DNA of 64,000 bases, from positions 24,272,501 to 24,336,500 of the forward strand of contig NC_084761.1 of the NCBI RefSeq assembly GCF_028858725.1, written 5' to 3'. Position 1 is the stretch's first letter. Every line of letters begins with the position of its first letter. The DNA is from Colius striatus. Taxonomy: Eukaryota > Chordata > Aves > Coliiformes > Coliidae. This document shows positions 52,556 through 64,000 of this stretch, one piece after another. The translations under genes and the position numbers were made by a program. The notes below the pieces were generated by a model. That model was not told the origin of the DNA. It did no database searches and saw nothing but the letters and a program-made list of their open reading frames with translations.

Positions 52556-53078
52556 AACCAGCTAGCTCCTCACCTTCACTGACTGTATTAACATTTTTAT
52601 TTTTCTGTTAAGAAAATATTCAGATATGGAAAACTACAAAAAAAATCCACCCAGGAATGTAGCTGCCGATAGCATCATTTCTAAGTGCTTGGTTTTACTT
52701 TCCCTGAGTTTTAATTTTGGTCTTATCTCCCTTTCTTTTTACCTATGCCTTGTTTCCCTGTTCCCTTCTGCAACATATCAAGACAACAACTAAAAATTCA
52801 TAGAGTAGTTTTAAACTACATATTCAGGGTAGCAAACAGTACTCTGGTCTGCAAGCAACAGTTACTTAACAAATTTTCATAGTTTATCTACTTGTGCCTG
52901 TATTGGGTTTATTAAGTAAAAAAAAAAATCATTGTGATATCTATACAGGTTTGTAACTTTGTATGTGCCCTACAGTGGCCAATTCTGACAGGGAATGACT
53001 AGAAAGTGTAATTGTATGGAAAGAGAGTCCTAACTTTCCTATGATCAGACATTTTTATTTTTCTATGTAGTGGATTCA

Positions 53079-53092
53079 CTGCCCTCTGCTGC
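53079..53092 (-). promoter_or_regulatory. CTCF-like site
   Basis: On the minus strand GCAGCAGAGGGCAG matches the CTCF core CCASYAGRKGGCRS at 13 of 14 positions, the best match here together with 16183-16196. It points left and is convergent with the plus-strand site at 25330, the arrangement that can anchor a loop. It lies about 4.7 kb from the CpG island at 57.8 kb. Confidence 0.5.
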
Positions 53093-56000
53093 TTGAGATC
53101 AGAGCAAAGCCATCGGGGAACAACTTCTCTCAGCGAGCTAACTGAATTGCAAAGCCTGTAATAAGAATACAGTAGTCTCATCTGCTTCTTAAGGAGAATT
53201 AAACTTTGTACTAGTGGTAAAGCTTTCTGATAGAACAACATGTCATGTGAGTGAAGGTCATCATTATTATATCATTAAAGTAAAATGTTTCAAGTATATT
53301 ATATTGCTTTGCACAAAGAGCACAATATGTATGTGTACCTAAGCAACAGTAATTATGAAGAAATTGAGACATTTAGGGTCTTGGACCTTCAAGAATGTTT
53401 AACATTTAAAATCCCATCCTGACTTCAGATCTAATAGTAAATGAAGATCTAGTCAATACATTCATTTGCTGAAACATGATCATTTACTTAAAGTAAGACG
53501 TAGTCAGACTGTAAAAGGTACCTAGACAACTAATCAGATGTCAACATCTGAAAGCAAGACTTTGGATGTGTCCACATAGCACAATATAAAGTACGTGGTC
53601 CAGCTCTGGACAAGCTCTTCAAACCCCACTAAAATAGTGTAATATCTTACCTTACTATAAGGTAATATAACTTGAGATTGAATGGTAATGTCACCATTCT
53701 GCTTTTAATACATAAGCTAGCTTGTTCAAAGAGATATTTGAGCCTTCTGGTGGTGATCAACATGATACATAGACTCAGATGTTAAAAGGGCAAGCAGCTT
53801 TTGAATAGTGTATAGCATATAGTGGGATTTTCAGCACAGCATAGACTGTACTGAAAAAAAGTGTGACTTGTGTATAAGATATATTTAAGACATAATGGTA
53901 CTTAGGCCATTGAGCTCATAAGAAGTATAACAACAGTAAGAAGGGCAGGAACGAGGTGAAAATGGCAAGCATATTTTTACCTCAAGATAGCAGCGGGTGA
54001 CAATGTCATCATAGCTATTCCAATACTGTAATTTCACACTGCAAATATGCAAATCCCAATTCAACAGCTTGTTGAGCACTTCTCACTGTTCAAAATATAC
54101 AAGTAGCGTCACACTGCAGCTTGAGATGTTCTAGTGATCATAGTCACTTGCCAAGAGAAACTGATAAGGAAAACAGACAGCTAATACCATTCAATTGTTA
54201 ATCCTTATAAAGCACTCTCCACTGAGGATTAGTGTTTTGCATTTTTTGTGGTAAAAATAATTTCATTTTCAGCAACTATCATACACTCACTGGCACTGCT
54301 TCTTAAGCAGACATGTTCAGATTGTATTTGGAAAACTTTCCTTACATCCATTGAATGCTGCTTAGTCCCTGCTAGGTAGGTATCAATCTTTCTTCCCTCT
54401 CCAGATACTGTTTTTACTGTCTTTGTAAAATGCAGGGCCTTCTCCCTAGACATTACTCTGTGTCTTCGCTGTACATGTGGCTGGTGAAGGACAGTTTCAG
54501 TTGTTTTCATCATCACTATCAGACACTTCAACTACCTTCTATTTTGACACAACACCTCCTAAAGAGCCCATTTGAGATTAGTTATTGTCCTCCTATCAGT
54601 TACAGAATACATGTGGTTTGCATCCAGAGCTCTAACATGGAAATCTGTATACTGGCACTTCTTAAAAAAAATATTACTATTATACACAAATGATGCTTTT
54701 GTTGCCAAAGCCACCATGGCCATGACCACCTACACACAACCATTAACACCATTATTTTCTTGGTCATCTCAAAGATACATACAGGAAACTCTCTGCCTTG
54801 AGGATTGTGCCATACAGAGAGTAGACAGCTATTTCTGCTGCCATACTAATAAATGGTTTATAATATAATTGTCAGAAAATAAAGAAAAAAAATACTCCTC
54901 CATATAAGGAAATTTTGATGCTCTGTCTAAATATTTAGTACTGCAATGGCTGAACATGAAAGTAAACTCTTCAGTAAAATCTCAGAATAATGAATTCCGG
55001 ATGTATACAGTTCTGATATACAGTTTTTCTTTAAAGGAATATGACCATTGTATTAAAAAGAAAAGAATGATTACTTTATAAAGATCAAGAAAGAAGTGAA
55101 ACTACTTAAAGTACAATTTTAATTGCATCAGCTATGGTTTTATATTTATGATTTATGATAATGGCACATAATTTTTAACATATTTTTTTCAATACCACAG
55201 AAAGCAAGAATAGTGGGCTGAAAGGCAAACAAATCCCTAAATTTACTGGGCATTCATTATATATGATGCTTTCACATATAGTTTTAATAACAAACACATA
55301 TGAGCACATGCAAACACACATTACTAAAAGGAAGTAATTAAAGATCATATCAAAGTCACACATTGGAGGGGAGAGGGGTGGGAAAAAAAAAATCCAGGAT
55401 ATAAATACCAAAAAACTCTTCTGCTTTTCTTAAAATGAATTTTCATATTAATCAAGAAATTATCAGAAATTTTTATTTAATCTGAGACAAGAATTTTGAA
55501 AGGGTGACTACTTGAGAAGTGAAAAAGAGTTATTACAATCTGGTTGCAGGAAGACTACCAAATATAAGACTCATGAGTAACACACTTATCAGGCTGGCCT
55601 CATAAAAACTGAGTAGTCTTCCTTGACACTGAGGCTATCTAATTCAGAGTGACTATGGAAAGTTTTGAGTTTCACCTTTCTGGATGACAGAATATAAGCA
55701 ACCCCTCCTGGGGACTGTATACCGCTGACCATCCTTGGGTTTTTTTTCTTTTTTTAAAATGCTCATCTGCCCAAATTACATGGTTCCCACCATTCTATCA
55801 TCTTAAATATCATAGTATTGAATATAATCAAAGAATTACAAGCATTGTCTAGACAGCTGCTTTTTCAAAACTTAGAAGTACTTAATAAAACCCCAAATAT
55901 TTAGCGTTTTCCCTCAGTCTCATTTCTTTTACTGAGTTTGTTTGACTTTGTTTTGAACTCTTAGAACAAGTACTATGGCAAATATGTTTCTAGGACAGCT

Positions 56001-57689
56001 ACACCAAAGGTCTCCAGGATCAGTAATATGTTTACAAATATTTTGGAAGTTAGTGGCTTTTCAAACAAATCTTTATCCTTAACTAAATTCAGGCTTACAC
56101 AAACACATACAGTACAGCTGTTTTCTCTGACATTATGCATTTTGTACTGCTGAGTTAACCTTAAGCTATTTACAGTAGGCCTGATGAAATCATTGTACTT
56201 ACAGACTGATGGTGTTTGTTTACAGCATAATGGTATTGCTTAATATTCTGTTTCTCCTACAGCAGCATTTCAGAAAGATGATGCTGTTTTTTTTCAGATG
56301 GTTAAAGAGCAGTTTGGGCTTTCCACTTCCCTCACTATATTCTTTAAACATTTTTTTTCCTTTTAATTTGTTGAATATGTTATTGTCTGACAAGCTATGC
56401 ACTGAAAACAGACATATGCTTATCTTGAGATTCTTGACAGATAAACATTAGAATAAAGTGAAGGAAAAAATGCAGTCAGTTTCTAATGGTATTCAATAAA
56501 ATTTTGAAGTTAATATAAACAAGAGTTTACAAATAAGATAGAAAGAGAAGTCAACCTGAATGATCAAATATGTATCCTTGTACTCACCATTTTAGATGAT
56601 CAGTTGATGACAACTACATTTCAGGTCTGAAGATATGACACCTTGGTTTTTATCTCTTTCAACTTTTTTTCTTCAACATAACCAGCTGATATAGGATAAA
56701 AGCTCAAGTGATACTGTAAACAAACAAAAAGAGAGCTTACCTCAATTAAAACTTCCCTTCCTCTGGTCCAAAACTTAACCTTGGAGCTTGCAGTCATTTA
56801 TTATTGCTTTAGACTAGGGATCTGTATATTAATGTATTTGTATTTACATTTTACAAAAGGAAACAGTGTAATAGACTTATGTTGTTATTAAACAGTGTTT
56901 ATCAAATGGAAGGTTTCTGTCTATTTAGCAATTGGCAGTTGTAACCTCCCTCTGTACAACAGCTAACAAAATGAAAACAGACAATGCAAGTGCAAAACAG
57001 TATCTTACAAGTTGAGCATGAAACTTCCAGTGAAAATCACACTCAGAAAGTTAATTGAGAATACATTAAGAGAACTGACTAACAAGAGGTACAATATTTT
57101 AACAAATATCTTTTCAATATAATGAAATTGCTAGGTTTACTAATAAAAATGACAAAGATAAAGTTCGTTGCCACCTGAATGCATAGCCAACAAAAGTCAG
57201 AATTAACTTGTAAAAGTTCAACCAGTTACTTGTTCAGGAAACAGTGTAGAGATTTGTTTAATCCCACAAGGAAACTGATCAGGAACTGGGGAGAGGCAGC
57301 CTGGGATTCCTGCCTGAGACAGCTGCAAAGTGGATCAAATTTGGAACATACCTCTGCTGCAGAGTAAGCCAGCAGTACTGATGACATTTAGGAAGGAAGA
57401 GAGGACTGCCACGGGAAGATCTTTTCAGTGCTTTCTCAGTGAGGCAAGGGAAAGCACAGAGGCACTTCGTAGGAGAAGAAAGTTTCAGCTCAAAGCAGTT
57501 AGCTGCTTTGACACAGACTAGGGAGGATGAGGAGCTGTTTTTGTGGTGCTGCCCCAGGAATATGCCATTGCAAAATGCCCTTACCAGAACCATATTGTAC
57601 AGCTACGATCAAGTTCCTTACACTTATTATGAACAATCTCTTGCAATTCCTGCAATGATCTCGAAATGTGTATAGCTCGTGTGCGGCTC
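53093..57689. other. non-coding DNA up to the second CpG island
   Basis: No gene recognised up to 57.2 kb. From about 57240 the sequence becomes less AT-rich as it approaches the island. Short ORFs at 57179-57675 on both strands show no known domain. A minus-strand donor-like TTCTG|GTAAGG sits at 57580-57589. Confidence 0.45.
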
Positions 57690-57960
57690 GTACATGTGCT
57701 AATGACAAAGGAGGAGCGAGCACTGCTCTGGCACGTTTGCACCCAAACAAGCGGCTATGCTTCCCCCGCCGTTTGCCGCTAGGGGGTAGTGTCGCTCCGT
57801 GGAAAAGCGCGGGACGGCGGCCGCGCTCCCCTCGCTCCCCTCAGCTCTCCTCGCCCGTGCTGGCCGACTCTCCACAGCTGCGCTCCCTGCGCTCGCCACA
57901 CAGCAAACATCCACGACGACGCCACTAGTGACATCCAACCGCCGTGCTCCTGCCCAATAT
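57690..57960 (-). promoter_or_regulatory. small CpG island, probable promoter
   Basis: About 270 bp with dense CpG and GC-rich sequence (gcgggacggcggccgcgctc and similar) stand out from AT-rich flanks. On the minus strand a strong donor TTCTG|GTAAGG ends a possible first exon at 57585. A CCAAT box at 57998-58002 would lie upstream of a minus-strand start at about 57.93 kb. On the plus strand a weaker donor CTAAG|GTACTG ends at 58014. Transcription to the left is slightly favoured and a bidirectional promoter is possible. The minus-strand ORF of 115 codons at 57699-58046 is alanine, arginine and serine rich, has no recognised domain, and is not called a gene. If the transcript runs left, much of this window would be its intron. 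Confidence 0.6.
57776..57789 (+). promoter_or_regulatory. CTCF-like site in the CpG island
   Basis: CCGCTAGGGGGTAG agrees with the CTCF core CCASYAGRKGGCRS at 12 of 14 positions (third base and C12 differ). Promoter-embedded CTCF sites are common and often mark domain borders. It points right, away from the window interior, whereas the site at 53.1 kb points left, so the two are divergent. Confidence 0.35.
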
Positions 57961-57997
57961 TCAAAAGTAGGGTGGTTAGTATACAAAGCTGATTCCA

Positions 57998-58002
57998 CCA
58001 AT
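57998..58002. promoter_or_regulatory. CCAAT box
   Basis: A CCAAT pentamer lies just outside the CpG island on its right side, at the distance expected (about 60-100 bp) upstream of a minus-strand start site. NF-Y binds it in either orientation. Short motif, low specificity. Confidence 0.3.
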
Positions 58003-58117
58003 AAAGCTGCTAAGGTACTGTCTGCACAATAGTTTGGCTGGAGCATGAGTTCCCCGAAATACCTGAAGTGCTTCTCTTACTTATAATAATAAGCCAGTTC
58101 TAGCATGCCAGTGTATT

Positions 58118-58505
58118 CAAAAGCATGCACAATGTCAACAAGAGGAGGCTGAAGGGAGACGTGATCACTCTCTACAACTACCTGAAAGGACGTACTGGTG
58201 AAGTGGGCGTCCGTCTCTTCTCCCAAGTAACAAGAGACGGGACAGAGGAAATGGCCTCAAGTTGCACAAGGGAAGGTTTAGACTGGAGATTAGGAAGAAC
58301 TTTTTTCACCGAGAGGGTTGCTAAGCACTGGCACAGGCTGCCCAGGGACGTGGTGGAGTCACCATCCCTGGAGATATTGAAAAGCTGTGTTGCTGAGGTG
58401 GTGAGGGACATGGTTTAGTGGTGGGCTTGGCAGTGAGAATTAGTGGTTTGACTATATGATCTTAAAGGTCTTTCCTAACCAAAATTATTTTATGATTCTG
58501 CATGA
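58118..58505 (+). mobile_element. CR1 LINE, 5'-truncated, second subfamily
   Basis: The element starts in the C-terminal part of ORF2. The frame at 58125-58418 reads RLKGDVITLYNYLKG, then FFTERVAKHWHRLPRDVVES, then EVVRDMV, the characteristic end of CR1 ORF2. It continues through the 3' UTR (gtttagtggtgggcttggca, then cttaaaggtctttcctaacc) to a single ATTCTG-type terminal unit near 58500. The frame is open over 97 codons, so decay is limited compared with the other copies, but the piece is only a C-terminal fragment with no catalytic residues. It inserted about 150 bp right of the CpG island. Confidence 0.95.
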
Positions 58506-61500
58506 CATGAGACTGTCGTCTCTCCTTATATTACTAGAAAGCAGCCATCACTTCTAGTTACTGTGGATTTTTTCACCCCTAATTCAGATATTTCGGCCGT
58601 TGATAATTTTGCTCGCCTGAAGCCAAACAAGCTATGTCACAGCTAGCTCAACAGTATAAAAACAAGATTAGAAGTGCAAGACAAGTTAAGATCAGCATCA
58701 GTTCAGTCCTGCCTCCAATTTAGAATTCATCATGGCAGGTGTGTCAGACTACAGCAGAAATTCACCCAGTGTGCTTAATTTAGTTCTGTTACCTCACCTA
58801 GTTCTTACTCAAGCAAAACCATATTGGCCACAACTGTTGTGCTAACACTGGCAACAAACATTTCTAAAATGAATGTTACCTGGGCTGTATCTGAAAGTTT
58901 GACCAGGTCAGAAAGTCTCCTGTTATTCTTAGACAAATTATTGCCTGGAAACCAAATGCAGTTTCTAAAACTGCAGTAGAAATTACACTGAGAAAGTTAG
59001 TTGAGAACACAGGTTTAACTAACTCTGTTCAGACCTTTTTCATATCCATGAATACAAAAATAGGGATTAAGGGTAACGGTGTTAGGTGTTTGCTGAATTA
59101 TTGTATGTGAGGGAAAAATAGGTTTCAGAAGAAGGCTCCCTAGCAAGCCAGAAGTTCCGACAGTGCTCTGTTCTTTTGCCGCTGTGACTGCTGTTTGTAG
59201 ACTACCTGACCACTTTATGTGATTGTTTTTCTACAGCACCCTATCAGTTTAGGTGCACTTTGTACACAGGATAACTAAGTAAATTGTAGTTGGAAAGCCT
59301 CAATCTGTTAGATCAAGTTTTACCTAGTTTCCCATGAAGGGCATGACAGTAATTTGTTGGGTTTTCCCAGTGTTGCCACCTGTTAACATAGTAAGCTGTC
59401 TTTTGGCATTGAAATATATTTGGAACTACCTCTTCTTTCTTGCATCATCACTTGTGAAAGAGCCTTCTCTGACATTTTTAATGGCTAAAGCAATTGTTTC
59501 AAGAAATTTGAATATTAAAAATAAACAACTGTGTCTTCAGTTCTCATCTCAGTTCCTTCTCCTCCCAAAAGACATTCAATTTGTGTGTTTTCCAGTTTTA
59601 CACAAAAATTTTGTCCTCCACTGAGTAAGAAGTATTCTCATATTATTAAAAAAGCAACAGTCTCCCCAGCACAGCCTTATATAGCTCTTTGAGGAGAATC
59701 TCTCTCTAAAAATAGAAATCTTTGACATTGAAGCTCCAGGCAGCATGGAAACTGTTGCATTTCAAGCTGAAGCTTTTTGGAAAGTGCACTCTGTATTTCT
59801 TTTACAAGCGTCTCACAAATGTGCAAAATGCACGACCTGTCCTGTCATGAACTTTGAGTAAATGAGATTTTGTTTGCAGCCAGTGCTGTTGCAGCATTAG
59901 CTTCTTAGAAATACCCTATAAAAAAAGAATGCAGCACTGGCAAAAGGTGCTGGATTTACAGCTCTGCAAAAGTAACACTCTTTCTTCCCCCTGCCCCCCC
60001 CCGGCCCCGGGCCCTCATACACAACTGCCAGCCTTTCCCAGACTGCCTGACTGGGCACGATACCCTGAGTTAAGCCCAACACTTGCACTGAGGATAGAAG
60101 GACAGATGAAAATGAGCAAACAGAAATCTCGTATGTCAATGTGGCAGATTTTCCAGTTCTCAGGCAGGCATTCCTCTCAAAAATACACAGAAAAGAAAGG
60201 GCAGGATGAACACACATCTTCTTGGTCCAGCTTTTGAAAATGCTGACAACTTGCTCTACTGAAGTCAGGAACAGAAAAAGCCAACTCTGCCAGCATGCCT
60301 GAATTGGAGACTGTAAGCATAGGAGGTCTAACTTCAGAGGACTAAGTCCAGGATTATTACACAAAGCTTAGCACCTCTCTGTCAAACTTGCTCAGACACG
60401 ACTGTGCAAGGGCAACAGCCACAGACACACTATTGACATGGGAGAAAGAAATCGAGCTCAGCTTCCAGAGTGATATTTCCTCAGTGTTCTGACTGCAATG
60501 ATCTATTTGCCATGTCAAAAAAAAAAAGTTATTTGTCCATCACTGTAATATTCCTCTGGCAGCATATATAACATGAAATTCAACGTGCTGTTATTTACAA
60601 ATTAACAAAGACAAGTAGGTACTGACCTTAAAATCTGAATGAGGAGATGAGTATACGATTCTAGCCCTTAAGAGAGGATCTTTCAGCCTTCAGTTTCAGG
60701 GCAAGTCTCATGCTCTACTTGCAAGATACTTAATTTTTACTCTGGTTGGCCTCACATTGGAATTCTGATATATAGCCTAGCACAGTATTTTATTTAAGAG
60801 CTGAAAGCCAGATCAAGAATACTAATCTCCACATAAATTTTACGAAACAGGCACAAATTGACAAATGGGTTCAAGGATTGCCTACACAAGAAAGGACTGA
60901 AGGGGCAACAAAGTAAACCTTTGCAATAGACATGCATATTTCTATTTATTTTATAATTATTTTGGATTAAGAGCATTTCGGACTAATCCACTGAAAAACA
61001 AGGAACAGTTTTGTGTGACTGTTTGCATTGATTCAACTGTGACTATTTTAAAGCTTGATCAAGTTAAGTTAAGGTAACTTCTGAATATATTCTAAGCCTA
61101 AAAAAAAGTGAGACTCAGATAAGGAAATCTTCATGACAAATTATGGGCTTTAATTGTTTGATTAAAATCACAGGTCTATAATTTACTCAGTGTTGTTATC
61201 AGGCAAGCGGCAAAGCCCACAGAAGAAACATTTTTGTCTCCTACTTCCCTGAAGGCTTTGGAAACATCTCTTGAGAGTCTCCAATCACCTTTTACAGACA
61301 CATTTGGGCCTCCAGCACAATCCCAGAGACTATGTCTTCTCTGCTGGGAGAGCAAATCAGCAGTAGAGCACTGACCTCCTCTGACAGGCATGGATAGCCT
61401 TGGTGTATATCCACCCTTTGGGCCACCATTTCTGCTTTCCTGGATAGCTTTATCTGAGCTACCAGCGAGAGGTGAGGCTGCTGGACATCAAAATTCTCTG

Positions 61501-64000
61501 ATGAGTCACAAAAACAGACTGTCCATGACAGCAGCCAGGCTACACTGGAAGACCTCTACATGAACCTATGTATTCGCATTCACAAAACATTCACCTGGTT
61601 TGGCAAAGCTTTCCTTTCTAACCACCAACATGGGTTGGCCTGATACTGCCTTCAGTTTTAAAATGTTGTTTCAAAACATCACACCTTAAGCATGAGGGAT
61701 GCTAAGTAAATTAGAAGACTATTAACTAAGTTTGCATGCCTTGTTTAGTTTTTTGTTTGTGTAAATAATGAGTTCTGGAAAATTTGTCTGAAACTTTATT
61801 TTGTGGCCAAAACTATTAGCCAATATAAATTCATTCATAAACTGCCTAAGATATGAGGAATTGAGCAAGTAGAAAAATGTCAGGGAATATTGAAATTTGG
61901 GAGTGGCGAAATAGACAATTCTGAAATTTGGGTAGCTGAGAGCTTTCCAGGGAAGAAGAGAACCTTGAGTTTAGCTGAGTTCCTCATTTTGAGAAGTGAA
62001 AGAAATAGAAATAGTTCAAGGGAGAAGAACATGGTGGAATTTAATGTGAAATCCTGGTAAACGAAGACAGCAGCTTTTACAGAGGATTGTTTTCCTCAGT
62101 CTAACTTTTTATTTAGTTGATCAGTGCAGCTAAAAATGACTATAAGTAATAGAAGCTGGAATTCAGACCCTACATCGAGCTTTCAGCTGAGTTTGAGCCA
62201 CTGATTCATACTTCTTGAATGACTCGGAGGTTTGTGCTTTCCATTCAAGATTAGGTTTTGTCCACTTTATTTGTGCACAATACAGTAACTGCTTAATGTA
62301 TTTAACCTAGATATTGAGCTTACCAGATGCTTGTGTGATTTGGTTTCTTTGAACAATTCGACTCCATTGTGCTACATGTAGCTCCAAAAGTCCCCCTACC
62401 CTGTAACTTGAGACCTGTTTCAGCTGTACTGAGCATTGTACACGCAGAAAGTTCTCATAACAAACATAGTAACACTGCTTTCTCCATTGGAAGGGAGGCA
62501 AAGCTTCCAGTTACCTCTTCATGATCCTTTTAGTGTTGACTGAATTGCTGTCTCGGCAGTGAGGCAAGTAGCAAGAAATACATCACTGGGCACACATTTC
62601 AGTATAACCTTGACATCATTGACAGTGACAGATACGGCCCTCGCTGAAACAGAAACCTGCAAGACGGCATTTGTTTCTTCTTGCTGCCTTTGCTATTCCT
62701 TTTGGGAGGATGATCATATGCCATGCTTGTATATTTGCAAACTCATTACATAATGTTAAGGGATTGTCATAAACAATACCATTTCAGGGAACGGACTGAG
62801 GAGACTGAACGACTATTTCCTTTGAACTAGCACTAGAGCAGTTTTGCTTTAAGGATTAAATGTGTTGCATCATATCTAGATTTGTAATGAAAACTCTCCC
62901 TCTCTCCTTTCCTTCTCTGCCTGTTCCCTGACCTCCACTTCAAGAGCATTTGGGCAGATGACCAATGGAGTGAAAATAAGACATGGGAACCACACATGAT
63001 AGAGTAATTGATACAGGATACGAAGCTAGGAATGAGTGGGTTTGACAAAGTGTACGCTTGTAGCTGAGTGGTTCATTTGCCTGCTAGTAGGATGGATTTA
63101 TGGCTTGTGTGTCACTAATTAAGAAGCCAGATGTCCCTCTGCCCCCACCATCCCAAAACCCCATGTCCCTCATGTGTCCCCCAAACCATTGCTTACTCTG
63201 AAAAACAGATCACAGGCCATATCAACAAATTACACAAACATGCTTTGGGCTGAACTGTAAAGTACAAAGATCTCCAGCAAACTCTCCCTCCAAACTCACT
63301 AGTCTCACACAAAGATAAAAAGATTTTCACATCTCAGCACCCTTCTTATCATAGAATTATAGGAGTGATTTAGAATCAATGAGTAGCACTGAAGCCCTCA
63401 AACTATCCTCAACCTAGAAGTATTTCAACGAAGTAAGTCCTTAACTTGGCAACAACTCTGCTTTAACCAAAGACTGTAAGATGACCTCTCAGCATTTACT
63501 GCTGTATGTGCTAGTGCCAGTTGTAGCCTTGGCTCTGTAGCTTGTAACCCCAACTCTAATCAAGATCGAGGGATGACCCATCCAACCTCCACCACAGATA
63601 AATAAGTCAGAGCAAATTTTATCCTAATTGATTTCACAGCTTAAAATTACAAACTTTTATCAAAAAAAGAGCCCAGCTTGGATCCACATCCTCATCCTCC
63701 CATTTTTGTAGCTTCCACTATTGAAACGCAACAAACAATGGGCATGCTTACTAACCGCGCCAGGCCCTAGAGCTCTGCCAGCAAGATCCACTCCAAGAAG
63801 GAAGCTCATTCGCCAGCTGATGTCCTAACTCATAACAGAAAAATATGCCTGAGTTTAGGCTGATCTTCCAATCCTGGTCAGAGTCTAGAATGTTAGTTCT
63901 ACACAGCCACCTGTAACTGAAAACAGTGTCTACATCATCTTTTACTCTTCAAGTGACATCTGAAAGTTTGGAAAGCTATCACAACAGGTGTTTGGATAGC
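58506..64000. other. non-coding DNA, no gene recognised
   Basis: AT-rich with random short ORFs, including one of 155 codons on the minus strand at 59897-60364 with no domain or family resemblance. One G-rich tract with quadruplex potential lies at 59987-60014. No RNA gene or further CR1 recognised. Confidence 0.5.
59987..60014 (-). other. potential G-quadruplex
   Basis: The minus strand has four G runs (GGG, GGGG, GGGGGGGGG, GGGGG) separated by loops of two or three bases, which meets the usual quadruplex pattern. The palindromic CCCGGGCC at its edge could compete by forming a hairpin. It is an isolated GC-rich tract in AT-rich DNA. Confidence 0.6.

Larger units (their letters stand above)
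41292..53078. other. non-coding DNA with small repeats
   Basis: No gene recognised across almost 12 kb of AT-rich sequence. Small structures are an imperfect palindrome (42312-42357), a 29-bp tandem duplication (45572-45629), a GATTA repeat (50031-50048), a 7-bp repeat (51458-51490) and T tracts at 51173-51188 and 52524-52555. A weak CTCF-like word (11 of 14) is at 44846-44859 on the minus strand. Confidence 0.5.

Noticed and set aside
54710..54868. Perfect Kozak GCCACCATGG followed by a 50-codon ORF
   Set aside because: No promoter, splice context or domain. One perfect Kozak match in 64 kb is expected by chance often enough that it carries no weight alone.
57699..58046. 115-codon minus-strand ORF across the second CpG island
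   Set aside because: GC-rich sequence lengthens open frames by chance. The arginine/alanine/serine-rich content and lack of a known domain do not justify a gene call, though the segment may be part of a first exon.
59897..60364. Longest ORF of the window, 155 codons, minus strand
   Set aside because: No family resemblance. It crosses a G-rich tract that supplies a glycine/proline stretch, and it has no promoter or CpG island nearby.
1..64000. CRISPR arrays, operons, tRNA or rRNA genes, mitochondrial insertions
   Set aside because: None seen. The sequence is vertebrate nuclear in character and no tRNA B-box/A-box pair or rRNA sequence was recognised.

Overview
The window looks like avian nuclear DNA, AT-rich and almost entirely non-coding. 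The evidence is several 5'-truncated CR1 LINEs whose 3' ends carry avian-type signatures (ttggactagatgatct..., then ATTCTRTG-like octamers), two small CpG islands, and no long open reading frame. The longest ATG-started ORF is 155 codons and resembles nothing I know. CR1 also occurs in crocodilians and turtles, so 'bird' is an inference. The species and the flanking genes cannot be named from what is here.

Layout. At 1546-2090 there is a CpG-island promoter with a perfect NRF1 palindrome. Its splice donors point to the minus strand. Exon-like segments with good splice sites lie at 1035-1195 and about 735-902, so a minus-strand transcript running off to the left, or ending near 735, is the best model. 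From 2.1 to 57.6 kb I find no protein-coding exon I would defend. This stretch holds CR1 copies at 6968-8275 (-), 27148-27700 (+), 28675-29634 (-), 30907-31425 (+), 35528-35657 (+) and 41213-41291 (+, a stub with an A tract). An older LINE related to L3 or ancient amniote CR1 lies at about 10620-11935 (+). Scattered through it are CTCF-like sites, inverted repeats, short tandem repeats and a SOX/POU/E-box motif cluster near 26.6 kb. At 57690-57960 there is a second, smaller CpG island with a CTCF-like site and a minus-strand donor at 57584. A CR1 copy follows at 58118-58505 (+), then non-coding DNA to 64000.

How it fits together. The simplest reading is an intergenic interval, or a very long intron, bounded by two CpG-island promoters. 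The functional content would be regulatory rather than coding. I did not find a new biological system. The most useful leads are the unannotated minus-strand transcript candidate at the left edge, the pattern of CTCF-like sites, and the motif cluster at 26.6 kb. All of them need conservation or expression data.
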